64,000 nucleotides of DNA from Agelas oroides (Eukaryota > Porifera > Demospongiae > Agelasida > Agelasidae). Positions 48,023 through 59,020 of this stretch are shown in pieces. The notes beneath the pieces are model-generated. The model did not search any database, was not told where the DNA came from, and was given only the letters and a program-made list of their open reading frames with translations. The position numbers were made by a program, and so were the translations under genes. How positions within the stretch are numbered: position 1 is the first letter of the stretch; every line of letters begins with the position of its first letter. The stretch lies in contig OX422188.1 in the NCBI GenBank assembly GCA_949130485.1, positions 4,353,307-4,417,306 on the forward strand. Reading direction: 5' to 3'.

Positions 48023-51000
48023 AGCCTGTACGTGCTTCACAGCACTCCCTCGGTGATTAAAACGGGGTTATTAGGTTTTTCACGCACATAAACAGGCTTG
48101 CACGAACCTCAAAGGGCCACCACAACGTTGAAAACTGATTTCTCGATTTTGTCTGGCACTTAAACAGGCCTGCAAGTTCTCCACCACACCTCCTCGGAGT
48201 TCAAAACAGCGTTATCAGTTGTTTCTCGCATATGGACAGGCTTGCACTAGGCTCACAGGACATCTACAGTGGTGAAAACAGCTTTCTCGATCTTCCCTGC
48301 GATGTAAACAAGCCTGCACGTGTTTCACAGCACCCCCACGGTGATTAAAACTTCATTTTCAGGTGTTTCCCGCACATAAACAGGCTTGCACCAACCTCAC
48401 GGGGCCTCTACAGCGATGGAAACTGCTTTCTCGATCTTCAATGGCACTAGATAGGCCTGCAAATGCACCACAGCACCTCCTCGGAGGTTAAAACGGCGTT
48501 ATGATGTCTTTCTCGCATATGAACAGGCTTGCACTAGATTCACAGGACCTCTACAGTGGTCAAAACAGCTTTCTCGATCTTCCCTGGCACTTCAACAAGC
48601 CTGCACGTGCTTCACAGCTCCACCTCGGAGATTAAAACGCCGTTATCAGGTATTTCCCGCACATAAAAAGGCTTGTACCATCCTCAGAAGGCCTCCACAG
48701 CCGTGAAAGCTGATTTATCGATCTTCTCTGACACTTAAACTGGCCTGCAAGTGCTCCACAGCACCTCCTCGGAAGTTAAAACGGCATTATGAGAACTTTC
48801 TCTCACCTGAACAGTCTTGCACTAGCCTCACAGGACCTCTACAGTGGTGAAAACAGCTTTCTCGATCTTCCCTGGCACTTAAACAAGCCTGCACGTGCTT
48901 CACAGCACCCCCTCGGTGATCAAAACGGCGTTATCAGGTCTTTCCCTCACATAAACAGGCTTGCACCAACCTCACAGGGCCTCCACAACGGTGAAAACTG
49001 CTTTCACGATCTTCTCTGGCACATAAACAAGCCTGCAAGTGCTTCCCAGCACTTCCTCGGATGTTAAAAGTGCGTTATGAGTTCTTTCTCGCACATGAAC
49101 AGGCTTGCACTAGCCTCACAGGACCTCTACAGTGGTGATAACAGCTTTCGCGATCTTTCCCTGCCACTTAAACATGGCTACACGTGCTTCACAGCACACC
49201 ATCGGTGATTAAAACGGAGTTATCTGGTCTTTCCCTCACATAAACAGGCTAGCACCAACCTCACAGGGCCTCCACAACGGTGTAAACTGCTTTCTCGTTC
49301 TTCTCTGGCACTTAAACAGGCTTGCAAGTGCTTCCCAGCACTTCCTCGGAGGTTAAAATGGCGTTATGAGTTCTTTCTCGCACATGAACCGGCTTGCACT
49401 ACCCTCACAGGACATCTACAGTGGTGAAAACAGCTTTCTCGATCATCCCTGGCACTTAAACATGACGGTACGTGCTTCACAGCACCCCCTCTGTCATTAA
49501 CACGGCGTTATATGGTGTTTCCTGCACATAAACAGGCTTGCACCAACCTCACAGGGCATCTACAGCGGTGGAAACTGCTTTCTCGATCTTCTCTGGCACT
49601 AGACAGGCCTACAAGTGCTTCCCAACACCTCCTCGGAGGTGTTATGAGTTCTTTCGCGCACATGAACAGGCTTGCACTAGCCTCACCAGTACTTCTACAG
49701 TGGTGAAAACAGCTTTCTCGATCATCCCAGCCACTTGAACATGACGGTACGTGCTTCACAACACCCCCTCGGTCACTAACACGGCGTCATCAGGTGTTTC
49801 CCGCACATAAACAGGCTTGCACCAACCTCACAGGGCCTCCACAACGGTGAAAACTGCTTTCTCGATCTTCTCTGGCACTTAAACAGGCCGGCAAGTGCTT
49901 CACAGCACCTCCTCGAAGGTTAAAACGGCGTTATGAGGTCTTTCTCGCAAATGAACAGGCTTGCACCAACCTCACAGGACCTCCACAGCAGTGAAAACTG
50001 CTTTCTCGATCTTCTCTGGCACTTAAGCAGGCCTGCAAGTCCTTCCCAGCACCTCCTCGGAGGTTAAAACGGCGTTATGAAGTCTTTCTCGCACATGAAC
50101 AGGCTTGCACTAGCCTCAAAGGACATCTACAGTGGTGAAAACAGCTTTCTTCATCATCCCTGGCACTTAAACATGACTGTATGTGCTTCACAGCACCCCC
50201 TCGGTCATTAACATGGCGTTATCAGGTGTTTCCCGCACATAAACAAGCTTGCACCAAACTCACAGGGCCTCAACAACGGTGAAAACTGCTTTCTCGATCT
50301 TCTCTGGCACTTAAACAGGCTTGCAAGTGCTTCCCAGCACCACCTCGGTGGTTAAAACGCAGTTATGAGTTCCTTCTCGCACATGAACAGGCTTCAACTA
50401 GCCGCACAGGACATCTACAGTTGTGAAAACAGCTTTCTCGATTTTCCCTGGCACTTAAACAAGACTGCGCGTGCTTCACAGCTCACCCTCGGTGATTAAA
50501 ACGGCGTTATCAGGTCTCTCCCGCACATAAACATGCTTGCACCAAACTCGCAGGGTTTCCACAACGGTGAAAGCTGCTTTCTCGATCTTCTCTGGCACTT
50601 AAACAGGCCTGCAAGTGCTCCACAGCACCTCCTCAGAGGTTAAAACGGCGTTATGAGGACTTTCTCTCACCTGAACAGTCTTGCACTAGCCTCACAGGAC
50701 CTCTACAGTGGTGAAAACAGCTTTCTCGATCATCCCTGGCACTTAAACATGACTGTAGGTGCTTCACAGCACCCCGTTGGTCATTAACAAGGCGTAATTA
50801 GGTCTTTCCCGTACATAAACAGGCTTGCACCAACCTCACAGGGCCTCTACAGCGGTGGAAACTGCTTTCTCGATCTTATCTGGCACTAGACAGGCCTGCA
50901 AGTGCTCTACATCACCTCTTCGGAGGTTAAAGTGGCGTTATGAGGTCTTTCTTGCACATGAACATGCTTGCACTAGACTCACAGGACATCTACAGTGGTG

Positions 51001-54000
51001 AAAACAGCTTTCTCGATCTTCTCTGGCATTTAAACAAGCCTGCACGTGTTTCACAGCACCCCCTCGGTGATTAAAACGGCGTTATCAGGTCTGTCGTGCA
51101 CATAAACAGGATTGTACCAACCTCAGAAGGCCTCCACAGCGGTGAAAACTGCTTTCTCGATCTTATCTGGCACTTAAAAAGGCCTACAAGTGCTTCCCAG
51201 TACCTCCTCGTAGGTTAAAACAGCGTTTTGAGGTCTTTCTCGCACATGATCAGGATTGCACTAGCCTCACAGGACCTCTACAGTGGTGAAAACAGCTTTC
51301 TCGATCATCCTTGGCACTTAAACATGACTGTACGTGCTTCACAGCACCGCCTCGGTGATTAAAATGGCGTCATCAGGTCTATCCCGCATATAAACATGCT
51401 TGCACCAAAGTCGCAGGGGTGAAAGCTGCTTTGTCGATCTTCTCTGGCACTTAAACTGACCTGCAAGTGCTCCACAGCACCTCCTCGGAGGTTAAAACGG
51501 CGTTATGAGGACTTTCTCTCACCTGAACAGTCTTGCACTAGCCTCACAGGACCTCTACAGTGGTGAAAACAGCTTTCTCGATCTTCCATGGAACTTAAAC
51601 CAGCTAGCCAGAACGTGCTTCACAGCACTCCCTCGGTGGTTAAAACGGCGTTATCAGGTCTTTCACGTACATAAACAGGCTTGCACCAACCTCAAAGGAC
51701 CAAAGTTGCTTTCTCGATTTTCTCTGGCACTTAAACAGGCCTGCAAGTTCTCCACAGCACTTTCTCGGAGTTCAAAACGGCGTTATGAGTTGTTTCTCGC
51801 ATATGGACAGGCTTGCACTAGCCTCACAGGACATCTACAGTGGTGAAAACAGCTTTCTCGATCTTCCCTGGCATGTAAACAAGCCTGCACGTGTTTCACA
51901 GCACCCTCTCGGTGATTAAAACTTCGTTATCAGGTGTTTCCCGCACATAAACAGGCTTGCACCAACCTCAGAAGGCCTCCACAGCGGTAGAAACTGCTTT
52001 CTCGATCATCTCTGGCACCAGACAGGCCTGCAAATGCACCACACAGCACCTCCTCGGAGGTTAAAACGGCGTTATGATGTCTTTCTCGCACATGAACAGG
52101 CTTGCACTAGACTCACAGGACCTCTACAGTGGTGAAAACAGCTTTCTCGATCTTCCCAGGCACTTAAACAAGCCTGCACGTGCTTCACAGCTCCACCTCG
52201 GAGATTAAAACGGCGTTATCAGGTCTTTCCCGCATGTACCATCCCCAGAAGGCCTCCACAGCGGTGAAAGCTGCTTTCTCGATCTTCTCTGACACTTAAA
52301 CAGGCCTGCAAGTGCTCCACAGCACCTCCTCGGAGGTTAAAACGGCATTATGAGAACTTTCTCTCACCTGAACAGTCTTGCACTAGCCTCACAGGACGTC
52401 TACAGTGGCGAAAACAGCTTTCTTGATCTTCCCTGGAACTTAAACAAGCCTGCACGTGCTTCACAGCACCCCCACGGTGATCAAAACCGCGTGATCTGGC
52501 CTTTCCCTCACATAAACAGGCTTGCACCAACCTCACAGGGCCTCTACAGTGGTGGTAACTGCTTTCTCGATCTACTCTGGCACTCAAACAGGCCTTCAAG
52601 TGCTTCACAGCACCCCCTAGGTGATTAAAACGGCGTTATCAGGTCTTTCCCGCACATAAACAGGTTTGCTCGAGCCTCACAGGACTTCCACAGTGGTGAA
52701 AACTGCTTTCTCGATTCTCTTTGGCACTTAAACAAGCCTGCACGAGCTTCACAGCACCCACTCGGTGATCATAACGGCGTTATCAGGCCTTTCCCTCACA
52801 TAAACATGCTTGCACACAACTCACAGATCCTCCACAACGGTGAAAACTGCTTTCTCGATCTTCTCTGGCACTTAAACAGGCCTGCAAGTGCTTCCCAGCA
52901 CCTCCTAGGAGGTTAAAACGGCGTTATGAGTTCTTTCTCGCAACTGAACAGGCTTGCACTAGCCTCACAGGACCTCTACAGTGGTGAAAACAGCTCTCTC
53001 GATCTTCCCTTGCACTTAAACAAGCCTGCACGTGCTTCACAGTACCCCCTCGGTGATTAAAACAACGTTATCAGGTCTTTCCCGCCCATAAACAGGTTTG
53101 CTCGAGCCTCACAGGACCTCCACAGTGGTGAAAACTGCTTTCTCGATTCTCTCTGGCCCTTAAACAAGCATGCACGTGCTTCACAGCACCCCCTCGGTGA
53201 TTAAAACGGCGTTATCAGGTCTTTCCCGCACATAAACAGGCTTGCACCAACCTCACAGTGCCTCTACAGCGGAGGAAACTGCTTTCTCGATCTTTTCCAG
53301 CAATCAAACAGGCCTGCAAGTGCTTCACAGCACCTCCTCGGTGATTAAAACGGCGTTATCAGGTCTTTCCCGTACATAAACAGGTTTGCTCGAGCCTCAC
53401 AGGACCTCCACAGTGGTGAAAACTGCTTTCTCGATTCTCTCTGGCAGTTAAACAAGCATGCACGTGCTTCACAGCATTCCCTCGATCTTTAACACGGCGT
53501 TATCAGGTGTTTTCCGCACATAAACAGCCTTGCACCAACCTCACAGGGCCTCAACGGTGAAAACCGCTTTCTCAATCTTCTCTGGCACTTAAAACAGGCC
53601 GGCAAGTGCTTCACAGCACCTCCTCGAAGGTTAAAACTGCGTTAAGAGGTCATTCTCGTACATCCAGAGGCTTGCACTAGCCTCACAGGACTTCTTCTTA
53701 AAACAGCTTTCTCGATCTTCCATGGCACTTAAACAAGCCTGCACGTGCTTCACAGCACACCCTCGGTGATTAAAACGGCGTTATCAGGCCTTTCCCGCAC
53801 ATAAACAGGTTTGCTTGAGCCTCACAGGACCTCCACAGTGGTAAAAGCTGCTTTCTCGATTCTCTCTGGCACCTAAACAAGCCTGCACGTGCTTCACAGC
53901 ACCACTCGGTGATCATAACGGCGTTATCAGGCCTTTCCCTCACATAAACATGCTTGCACTAACCTCACAGGGCCTCCACAACGGTGAAAGCTGCTTTCTC

Positions 54001-54172
54001 GATCTTCTCTGGCAGTTAAACAGGCCTGCAAGTGTTTCCCATCACCTCCTCGGAGGTTAAATCGGCTTTATAAGGTCTTTCTCGCACTTGAACAGGCTTG
54101 CAATAGCCTCACAGGACCTCTACAGTGGTGAAAACAGCTCTCTCGATCTTCCCTGGCACTTAAACAAGCATG
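48023..54172. repeat. 144-bp satellite array, block 9
   Basis: A/B satellite. 48,023-48,880 follows the right flank of the third 877-bp element in the same order as after copy 1 (CATATGGACAGG, AATGCACCACAGCACC, AGCTCCACCTCGGAG, GAGAACTTTCTCTC). Later monomers are more diverged and irregular; one near 53,690 has lost part of its B half (GGACTTCTTCTTAAAACAGC). Chimeric CTCGAG monomers occur near 52,670, 53,100 and 53,395. It stops at CTTAAACAAGCA, next to the Penelope-like fragment. Confidence 0.96.
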
Positions 54173-54230
54173 AACAATCAACGAACCACATCTCCCTTAT
54201 AAAACACGCCTAGATGTTATGCAAAGTCAC

Positions 54231-54284
54231 CCACTGCGCAGGACGCGTTTCGGCCAATACCAGGCCTCATCAGCTGCGCTGGGG
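54231..54284 (-). ncRNA. Type I hammerhead ribozyme (Penelope-like class)
   Basis: Read on the minus strand from 54279: GCGCAG (stem I, 5' side), CUGAUGA (54273-54267), stem II GGCC with loop UGGUAUU and GGCC (54266-54252), GAA (54251-54249), a 2-bp stem III A-C/G-U closing a GC loop (54248-54243), C at 54242 as cleavage base, then CUGCGC (54241-54236), which pairs perfectly with GCGCAG. Beyond an A-A mismatch, C-G pairs extend stem I towards 54284 and 54231. All invariant core residues (CUGAUGA, GAA and the UH cleavage triplet GUC) are present. The very short stem III is typical of hammerheads in Penelope-like elements, which are thought to work best as tandem or dimeric forms. The predicted cut is between 54242 and 54241. 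Confidence 0.9.
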
Positions 54285-54380
54285 TGACCGGGAGATGGGG
54301 ACTGCTATCTCATGCACAGAATGCAGTAAGGTGGCTGGCCTTATTGAAAAGTCGGTAGAGACTCCTCGAAAGCACCGTCT

Positions 54381-54425
54381 CTTCGTGCAGCTGTTCTTCG
54401 TGCAGCTGTTCTTCGTGCAGCTGTC
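54381..54425. repeat. 15-bp tandem repeat, three units
   Basis: CTTCGTGCAGCTGTT occurs three times in direct succession; the last unit ends in C. It lies within the Penelope-like fragment and adds FVQLF-type repeats to an antisense frame, so it has no coding significance that I can see. Confidence 0.9.
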
Positions 54426-54471
54426 TTTCGTTCGAAGGTCTTACGTAGCGATTGATCGTCACGTGTTATCG

Positions 54472-54498
54472 ACGCGTGCGTGCGCGCGCGCGCATACA
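54472..54498. repeat. Alternating purine-pyrimidine tract (27 bp)
   Basis: A strictly alternating CG/TG-rich run containing GTGCGCGCGCGCGCATACA, of the kind that can adopt Z-DNA in supercoiled DNA. It is a simple-sequence patch inside the Penelope-like fragment. Confidence 0.8.
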
Positions 54499-54627
54499 GA
54501 GGCACTGGAGGTACCGGAAATAGTTAATAAGACACAAGGCAAACAGTGTAAGGCAAACAGCGCGTGTTTAAGGCTGTGTGTGCATAAATGTGCCAAGCCA
54601 AGTAAACTGCATGTTCAGGCTGCGTTA

Positions 54628-54838
54628 AACAGTAGCTATGGCAATGCATTCAGTAATAATGTTTTTCAGGCACCTCCCGTACTTCTGTAAAGTCCTGGGG
54701 TAGCGATGCACAAAGGTCTTGTAGGTGCTACAGAGTTTTTGGTATACGTATCCCTGTCTAAGTAATCTGGTTGTGAGTAGTTTAGATCTGTAAACAAAAT
54801 CTTGGTAATTACAACATATCCTCAAATATCGAACTAAC
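54628..54838 (-). pseudogene. Reverse transcriptase C-terminal fragment (Penelope-like)
   Basis: Minus-strand frame entered from satellite and ending at a stop at 54625-54627. After the junction the peptide runs QLVRYLRICCNYQDF, then a SKLLTTRLLRQGY segment, then TFVHRYPRTLQKYG. The pattern R-x-x-R-I-C-x-N-x-x-D-F, about 13 residues, L-x-x-(Q/R)-G-Y is the recognisable post-thumb signature of Penelope-like reverse transcriptases. The catalytic YADD region and everything upstream are absent, so the fragment is inactive. The 86-codon ATG frame on this strand starts in satellite (MRERPDNAV) and is a chance fusion. Confidence 0.68.
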
Positions 54839-55536
54839 TGCACCCCCTCGGTGATTAAAACGGCGTTATCAGGTCTTTCCCGCACATAAACAGGCTTGCA
54901 CCAAACTCACAGGGCCTCTACAGCGGTGGAAACAGCGTTCTCGATCTTCTCTGGCACTAGACAGGCCTGCAAGTGCATCACAGCACCTCCTTTAAGGTTA
55001 AAACGGCGTTATGAGGTGTTTCTCGTACATAAACAGGCTTGTACCAACATCACAAGGCCTCCACAGCGGTGAAAACTGCTTTCTCGATCTTCTCTGGCAC
55101 TCAAACAGGCCTTCAAGTGCTTCACAGCACCCCCTCGGTGATCAAAACGGCTTTACCTGGTCTTTCCCGCACATAAACAGGTTTGCTCGGGCCTCACAGG
55201 ACCTCCACAGTAGTGAAAACAGCTTTCTCGATCTTCTCTAGAACTTAAACAGACCTGCAAGTGCTTCCCAGCACCTCCTCGGAGGTTAAAACGGCGTTAT
55301 GAGGTCTTTCTCGCACATTAAGAGGCTTGCACTAGCCTCAAAGGACCTCCACAACGATGAAAACTGCTTTCTCGAGCTTCTCGCGCACTTAAACAGGCCT
55401 GCAAGTGCTTCCCAGCACCTCCCCGGATGTTAAAACCGCGTTATGAGTTCATTCTCGCACATGAACAGGCTTGCACTAACGAAACAGGACCTCCACAGGG
55501 GTGAAAACAGCTTTCACGATCTTCCCTGGCACTTAA
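54839..55536. repeat. 144-bp satellite array, block 10
   Basis: Five or so somewhat diverged monomers between the Penelope-like fragment and the composite element. The left edge enters mid-monomer at CACCCCCTCGG. The block ends at CTGGCACTTAA, the target of the composite. Confidence 0.95.
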
Positions 55537-55875
55537 TCAGAGAACAAAACAGCCCATAAAGCAGCCATTTAATGATATTCATGAGAACTGTGGGGACAGG
55601 TAAGGTTGGGCTGAGTCAAGTAAAGACCTACTGCACAGACTTGGCTGCCACCAGTTTTTGCATGGCTGTTAATGGCATTCATGACCCACAAATAAGCCCA
55701 CACATAAAGCTGAAGGGTGTTAATGAGATTCATATCTTGATGATGCCATCCATCACACACCTCACACAGGTTACAGTCAGTGAAGGGTTGGACAGAGGCC
55801 TAAGGCTAAATTCAAGTTTAGCCTGGCAGCTACCTCAAAACTTCTGACTCCAAATTTCGGCTCTTTTACCAACAC
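55537..55875. mobile_element. Composite TTAA element, part A (copy 1)
   Basis: 339 bp of unique sequence starting (T)CAGAGAACAAAACAGCCC directly after the satellite TTAA (55533-55536) and ending at the TTAA that borders part B. The same segment recurs at 58677-59016 in the same satellite position. No clear terminal inverted repeat of its own is seen. It is either a diverged transposon arm or host DNA trapped beside part B. The 91-codon plus frame at 55572-55847 has no recognised motif and is shortened by divergence in the second copy. Confidence 0.65.
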
Positions 55876-55879
55876 TTAA

Positions 55880-56372
55880 CTCTTTAACAACCGTAGGCTA
55901 TTTACTGGAGGTCTTTATTAGGCTATGGATACCTTCCATTGTCCGTATTTTCACTTCTGCTTGGAGCTAGCACTGGAAACTTGAGTCAAAGCTTTATTGA
56001 CACAATCCCTCTAGGTTCTTGACCTTGGACACACCCACTCATTAGCGAACATTCAATGGTCAGGACCCTCCGACCAGAGAACGTTCCTCTGGACTGAAAG
56101 CTGCCCAAAATGCCAGAAATGGAGTCCCTACAAGGTGAAAGGAGCATTTTATATGCCCGTTTGTGCAAGAAAGCAGACAAATGGCCAACCCAGCATTGAC
56201 CAGGGCTTTTCCACAGGCAGCTGCAATGGCCGCCATGCACTGTCAGCCAGAGCGGTGCACCCACCCACCTCCAACTGTCCCACCATTTCTGCTAGCGCAG
56301 AACCCATCTTCAAAACGGATTGCGCCAACTGATAACATGCGGCCAAAATCTGGCGTCGTCGTTGTTAAAGGG
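55880..56372. mobile_element. 493-bp TTAA MITE, family B (copy 1, empty site for the nested MITE)
   Basis: Flanked by TTAA at 55876-55879 and 56373-56376. The left end is CTCTTTAACAAC; the right end in complement is CCCTTTAACAAC, a 12-bp inverted repeat with one mismatch. The interior is related to the 507-bp family C (shared CCGCCATGCACTGTCAG and GGATTGCGCCAACTGATAAC). The string CTCTTTAACAACCG at 55880 is the uninterrupted form of the site into which a 507-bp MITE is inserted in the second copy. Confidence 0.85.
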
Positions 56373-58676
56373 TTAAACAAGACTGCACGTGCTTCACAGC
56401 ACCCCTCGGTGATTAAAACGGCGTTATCAGGTCTTTCCCGCACACAAAAAGGCTTCCACCAAAATGACAGGACCTCCACAGAGGTGAAAACTGCTTTCCC
56501 GATCTTCTCTGGTACTTAAACAGGCCTGCAAGCGCTTCCCAGCACCTCCTCGGAAGTTAAAACGGCGTTATGAGGTCTTCCTCGCACATGAACAGGCTTG
56601 CACTAGACTTACAGGACATCTACAGTGGTGAAAACAGCTTTCTCGATCTTCCCTGGCACTTAAACAAGCCTGCACGTGCTTCACAGCTCACCCTCGGTGA
56701 TTTAAACGGCGTTATCAGGTCTTTCCCGCACATAAACAGGCATGTACCATCCTCAGAATGCCTCCACAGCGATGAAAACTGCTTTCTCGATCTTCTCTGG
56801 CACTTAAACAGGCCTGCAAGCGCTTCACAGCACCTCCTCGGAAGTTAAAACGGCGTTATGAGGTCTTTCTCGCACATGAACAGGCTTGCACTAGCCTCAC
56901 AGGACATCTACAGTGGGGAAAACAGCTTTCTCGATCTTCCCTGGCACTTGAACAAGACTGCACGTGCATAACAGCACCTCCTTGGTGATTAAAACGGCGT
57001 TATCAGGTCTTTCCTTCGCATAAACAGGCTTGCGCCAACCTCACAGGGCCTCCACAACGGTGAAAACTGCTTTCTCCATCTTCTCGGGCACTTAAACAGG
57101 CCTGCAAGAGCTTCACAGCACCACCTCCAAGGTTAAAACGGCGTTATGAGTTCCTTCTCGCACCTGAACAGACCTGTACTAGCCTCACAGTACCTCTACA
57201 GTGGTGAAAACAGCTTTCTCGAGCATCCCTGGCACTTAAACATGACTGTACATGTTTCACAGCCCCCCATCGGTCATTAACATGGCGTAAACAGGTGTTT
57301 CCCGCACATAAACAGGCTTGCACCAACCTCACAGGGCCTCTACAGCTGTGGAAACTGCTTTCTCGATCTTCTCTGGCAATAGACAGGGCTGCAAGTGCTT
57401 CACAGCACCTCGGAGATTAAAATGGCGTTATGAGGTCTTTCTCGCACATTAAGAGGCTTGCACTAGTCTCACAGGACCTCTAAAGTGGTGAAAACAGCTT
57501 TCTCGATCTTCTCTTCCACCTAAACAAGCCTGCACGTGCTTGACAGTACCCCCTCGGTGATCAAAACGGCGTTATCAGATCTTTTCCGCACATAAACAGG
57601 TTTGCCCCGACCTCAAAGGACCTCCACAACGGTGAAAACAGCTTTCTCGATCTTCCTTGGCACTTAAACAAGACTGTACGTGCTTCGCCGCACTCCATCG
57701 GTCATTAACACGGCGTTATCAGGTCGTTCCCGCACATAAACAGGCTTGCCCCAACCTCACAGTGCCCCCACAACGGGAGAAAACTGCTTTGTCGATCTTC
57801 GCTGGCACTTAAACAAGCTTGCAAGTGCTTCACAGCACTTTCTCGTAGGTTAAAACGGCGTTATGAGTTCTTTCTCGCACATGAACAGGCTTGCACTAGC
57901 CTAACAGGACCTCTACAATGGGGAAAACAGCTTTAACGATCTTCCCTGGCACTTAAACAAGCCTGCACGTGCTTCACAGCACCCCCTCGGTTATTCAAAC
58001 GGCGTTATCAGGTCTTTCCCGCACATAAACAGGTTTGCACGAGCATCACAGGACCACCACAGTGGTGAAAACTGCTTTCTCGATCTTCCCTGGCACTTAA
58101 ACAAGCCTCCACGTGCTACGCAGCATCCCCTCGTTGATCAAAACGGCGTTATCAGGGCTTTCCCTCACATAAACATGCTTGCACCAACCTCACAGTGCCC
58201 CCACAACGGAGAAAACTGCTTTCTCGATCTTCTCTGGCACTTAAATAGGCCTGCAAGTGCTTTACAGCACCACCTCGGAGGTTAAAACGGCGTTATGAGT
58301 TCCTTCTCGCACCTGAACAGACCTGTACTAGCCTCACAGTACCTCTACAGTGGTGAAAACAGCTTTCTCGATCTTCTCTTCCACTTAAACAAGCCTGCAC
58401 GTGCTTCACAGCAACCCCTAGGTGATCAAAACGGCGTTATCAGGTCTTTTCCGCACATAAACAGGTTTTCCCCGACCTTAAAGGCCCTCCACAACGGTAC
58501 AAACTGCTTTCTCGATCTTGTCTGGCATTTAAACAGGCCTGCAAGTGCTTCACAGCACCTCCTCGGAGGTTAAAACGGCGTTATGAGGTCTTTCTCGCAC
58601 CTGAACAGGCTTGCACTAGCCTCACAGGACCTCTACAGTGGTGAAAACAGCTTTCTCGATCTTCCCTTGCACTTAA
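56373..58676. repeat. 144-bp satellite array, block 11
   Basis: Satellite between the two composite elements. Starts with a monomer carrying CACAAAAAGGCTTCCACC; the monomer after the second composite carries the related CATAAAAAGGATTCCACC. This links the two loci as a duplication about 3.14 kb apart. Variants with ACAGTGCCCCCACAACGG and GGTTTGCCCCGACC are confined to this block and its neighbourhood. Confidence 0.96.
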
Positions 58677-59020
58677 ACAGAGAACAAAACAGCCCATAAA
58701 GCAGCCATTTAATGATATTCATGAGAACTGTGGGGACAGGTAAGGTCGGGCTGTGTCAAGTAAAGACCTACTGCACAGACTTGGCTGCCACCAGTCTTTG
58801 CATGACTGTTAATGTCATTCATGACCCACAAATAAGCCCAAACATAAAGCTGAAGGGTGTTAATGAGATTCATAACTTGATGATGCCATCCATCATACCA
58901 CCTCACACAGGTTTCATTCAGTGAATGGTTGGACAGAGGCCTAAGGCTAAATTCAAGTTTAGCCTGGCAGCTACTTCAAAACTTCTGACTACAAATTTCG
59001 GCTCTTTTACCAACACTTAC
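58677..59020. mobile_element. Composite TTAA element, part A (copy 2)
   Basis: Second copy of 55537-55875, starting ACAGAGAACAAAACAGCCC after TTAA at 58673-58676. It is near-identical, with scattered substitutions. The TTAA that separates A from B in copy 1 is TTAC here (59017-59020), a point change. Confidence 0.68.

Larger units (their letters stand above)
54173..54838 (-). mobile_element. 5'-truncated Penelope-like retroelement fragment
   Basis: About 666 bp of non-satellite DNA replacing roughly 18 bp of a monomer; junctions are at CAAGCA/TGAAC and CTAACTG/CACCCCC. Two independent minus-strand signals agree. First is a reverse-transcriptase C-terminal peptide at the left end of the minus-strand reading (54838 down to 54625). 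Second, downstream on the same strand, is a complete hammerhead ribozyme core (54284 to 54231). Penelope-like elements are the eukaryotic retroelements known to carry hammerhead ribozymes in their terminal repeats, so a 3' fragment of such an element is the best reading. Loss of everything upstream of the RT C-terminus fits the usual 5' truncation. No GIY-YIG endonuclease motif is visible between the RT stop and the ribozyme. Confidence 0.75.

Noticed and set aside
54214..54690. 158-codon plus-strand frame, the longest in the window
   Set aside because: It runs antisense to the hammerhead and the RT tail, includes a 15-bp tandem repeat and a CG/TG run, and shows no domain. It is probably a chance frame across the Penelope-like fragment.
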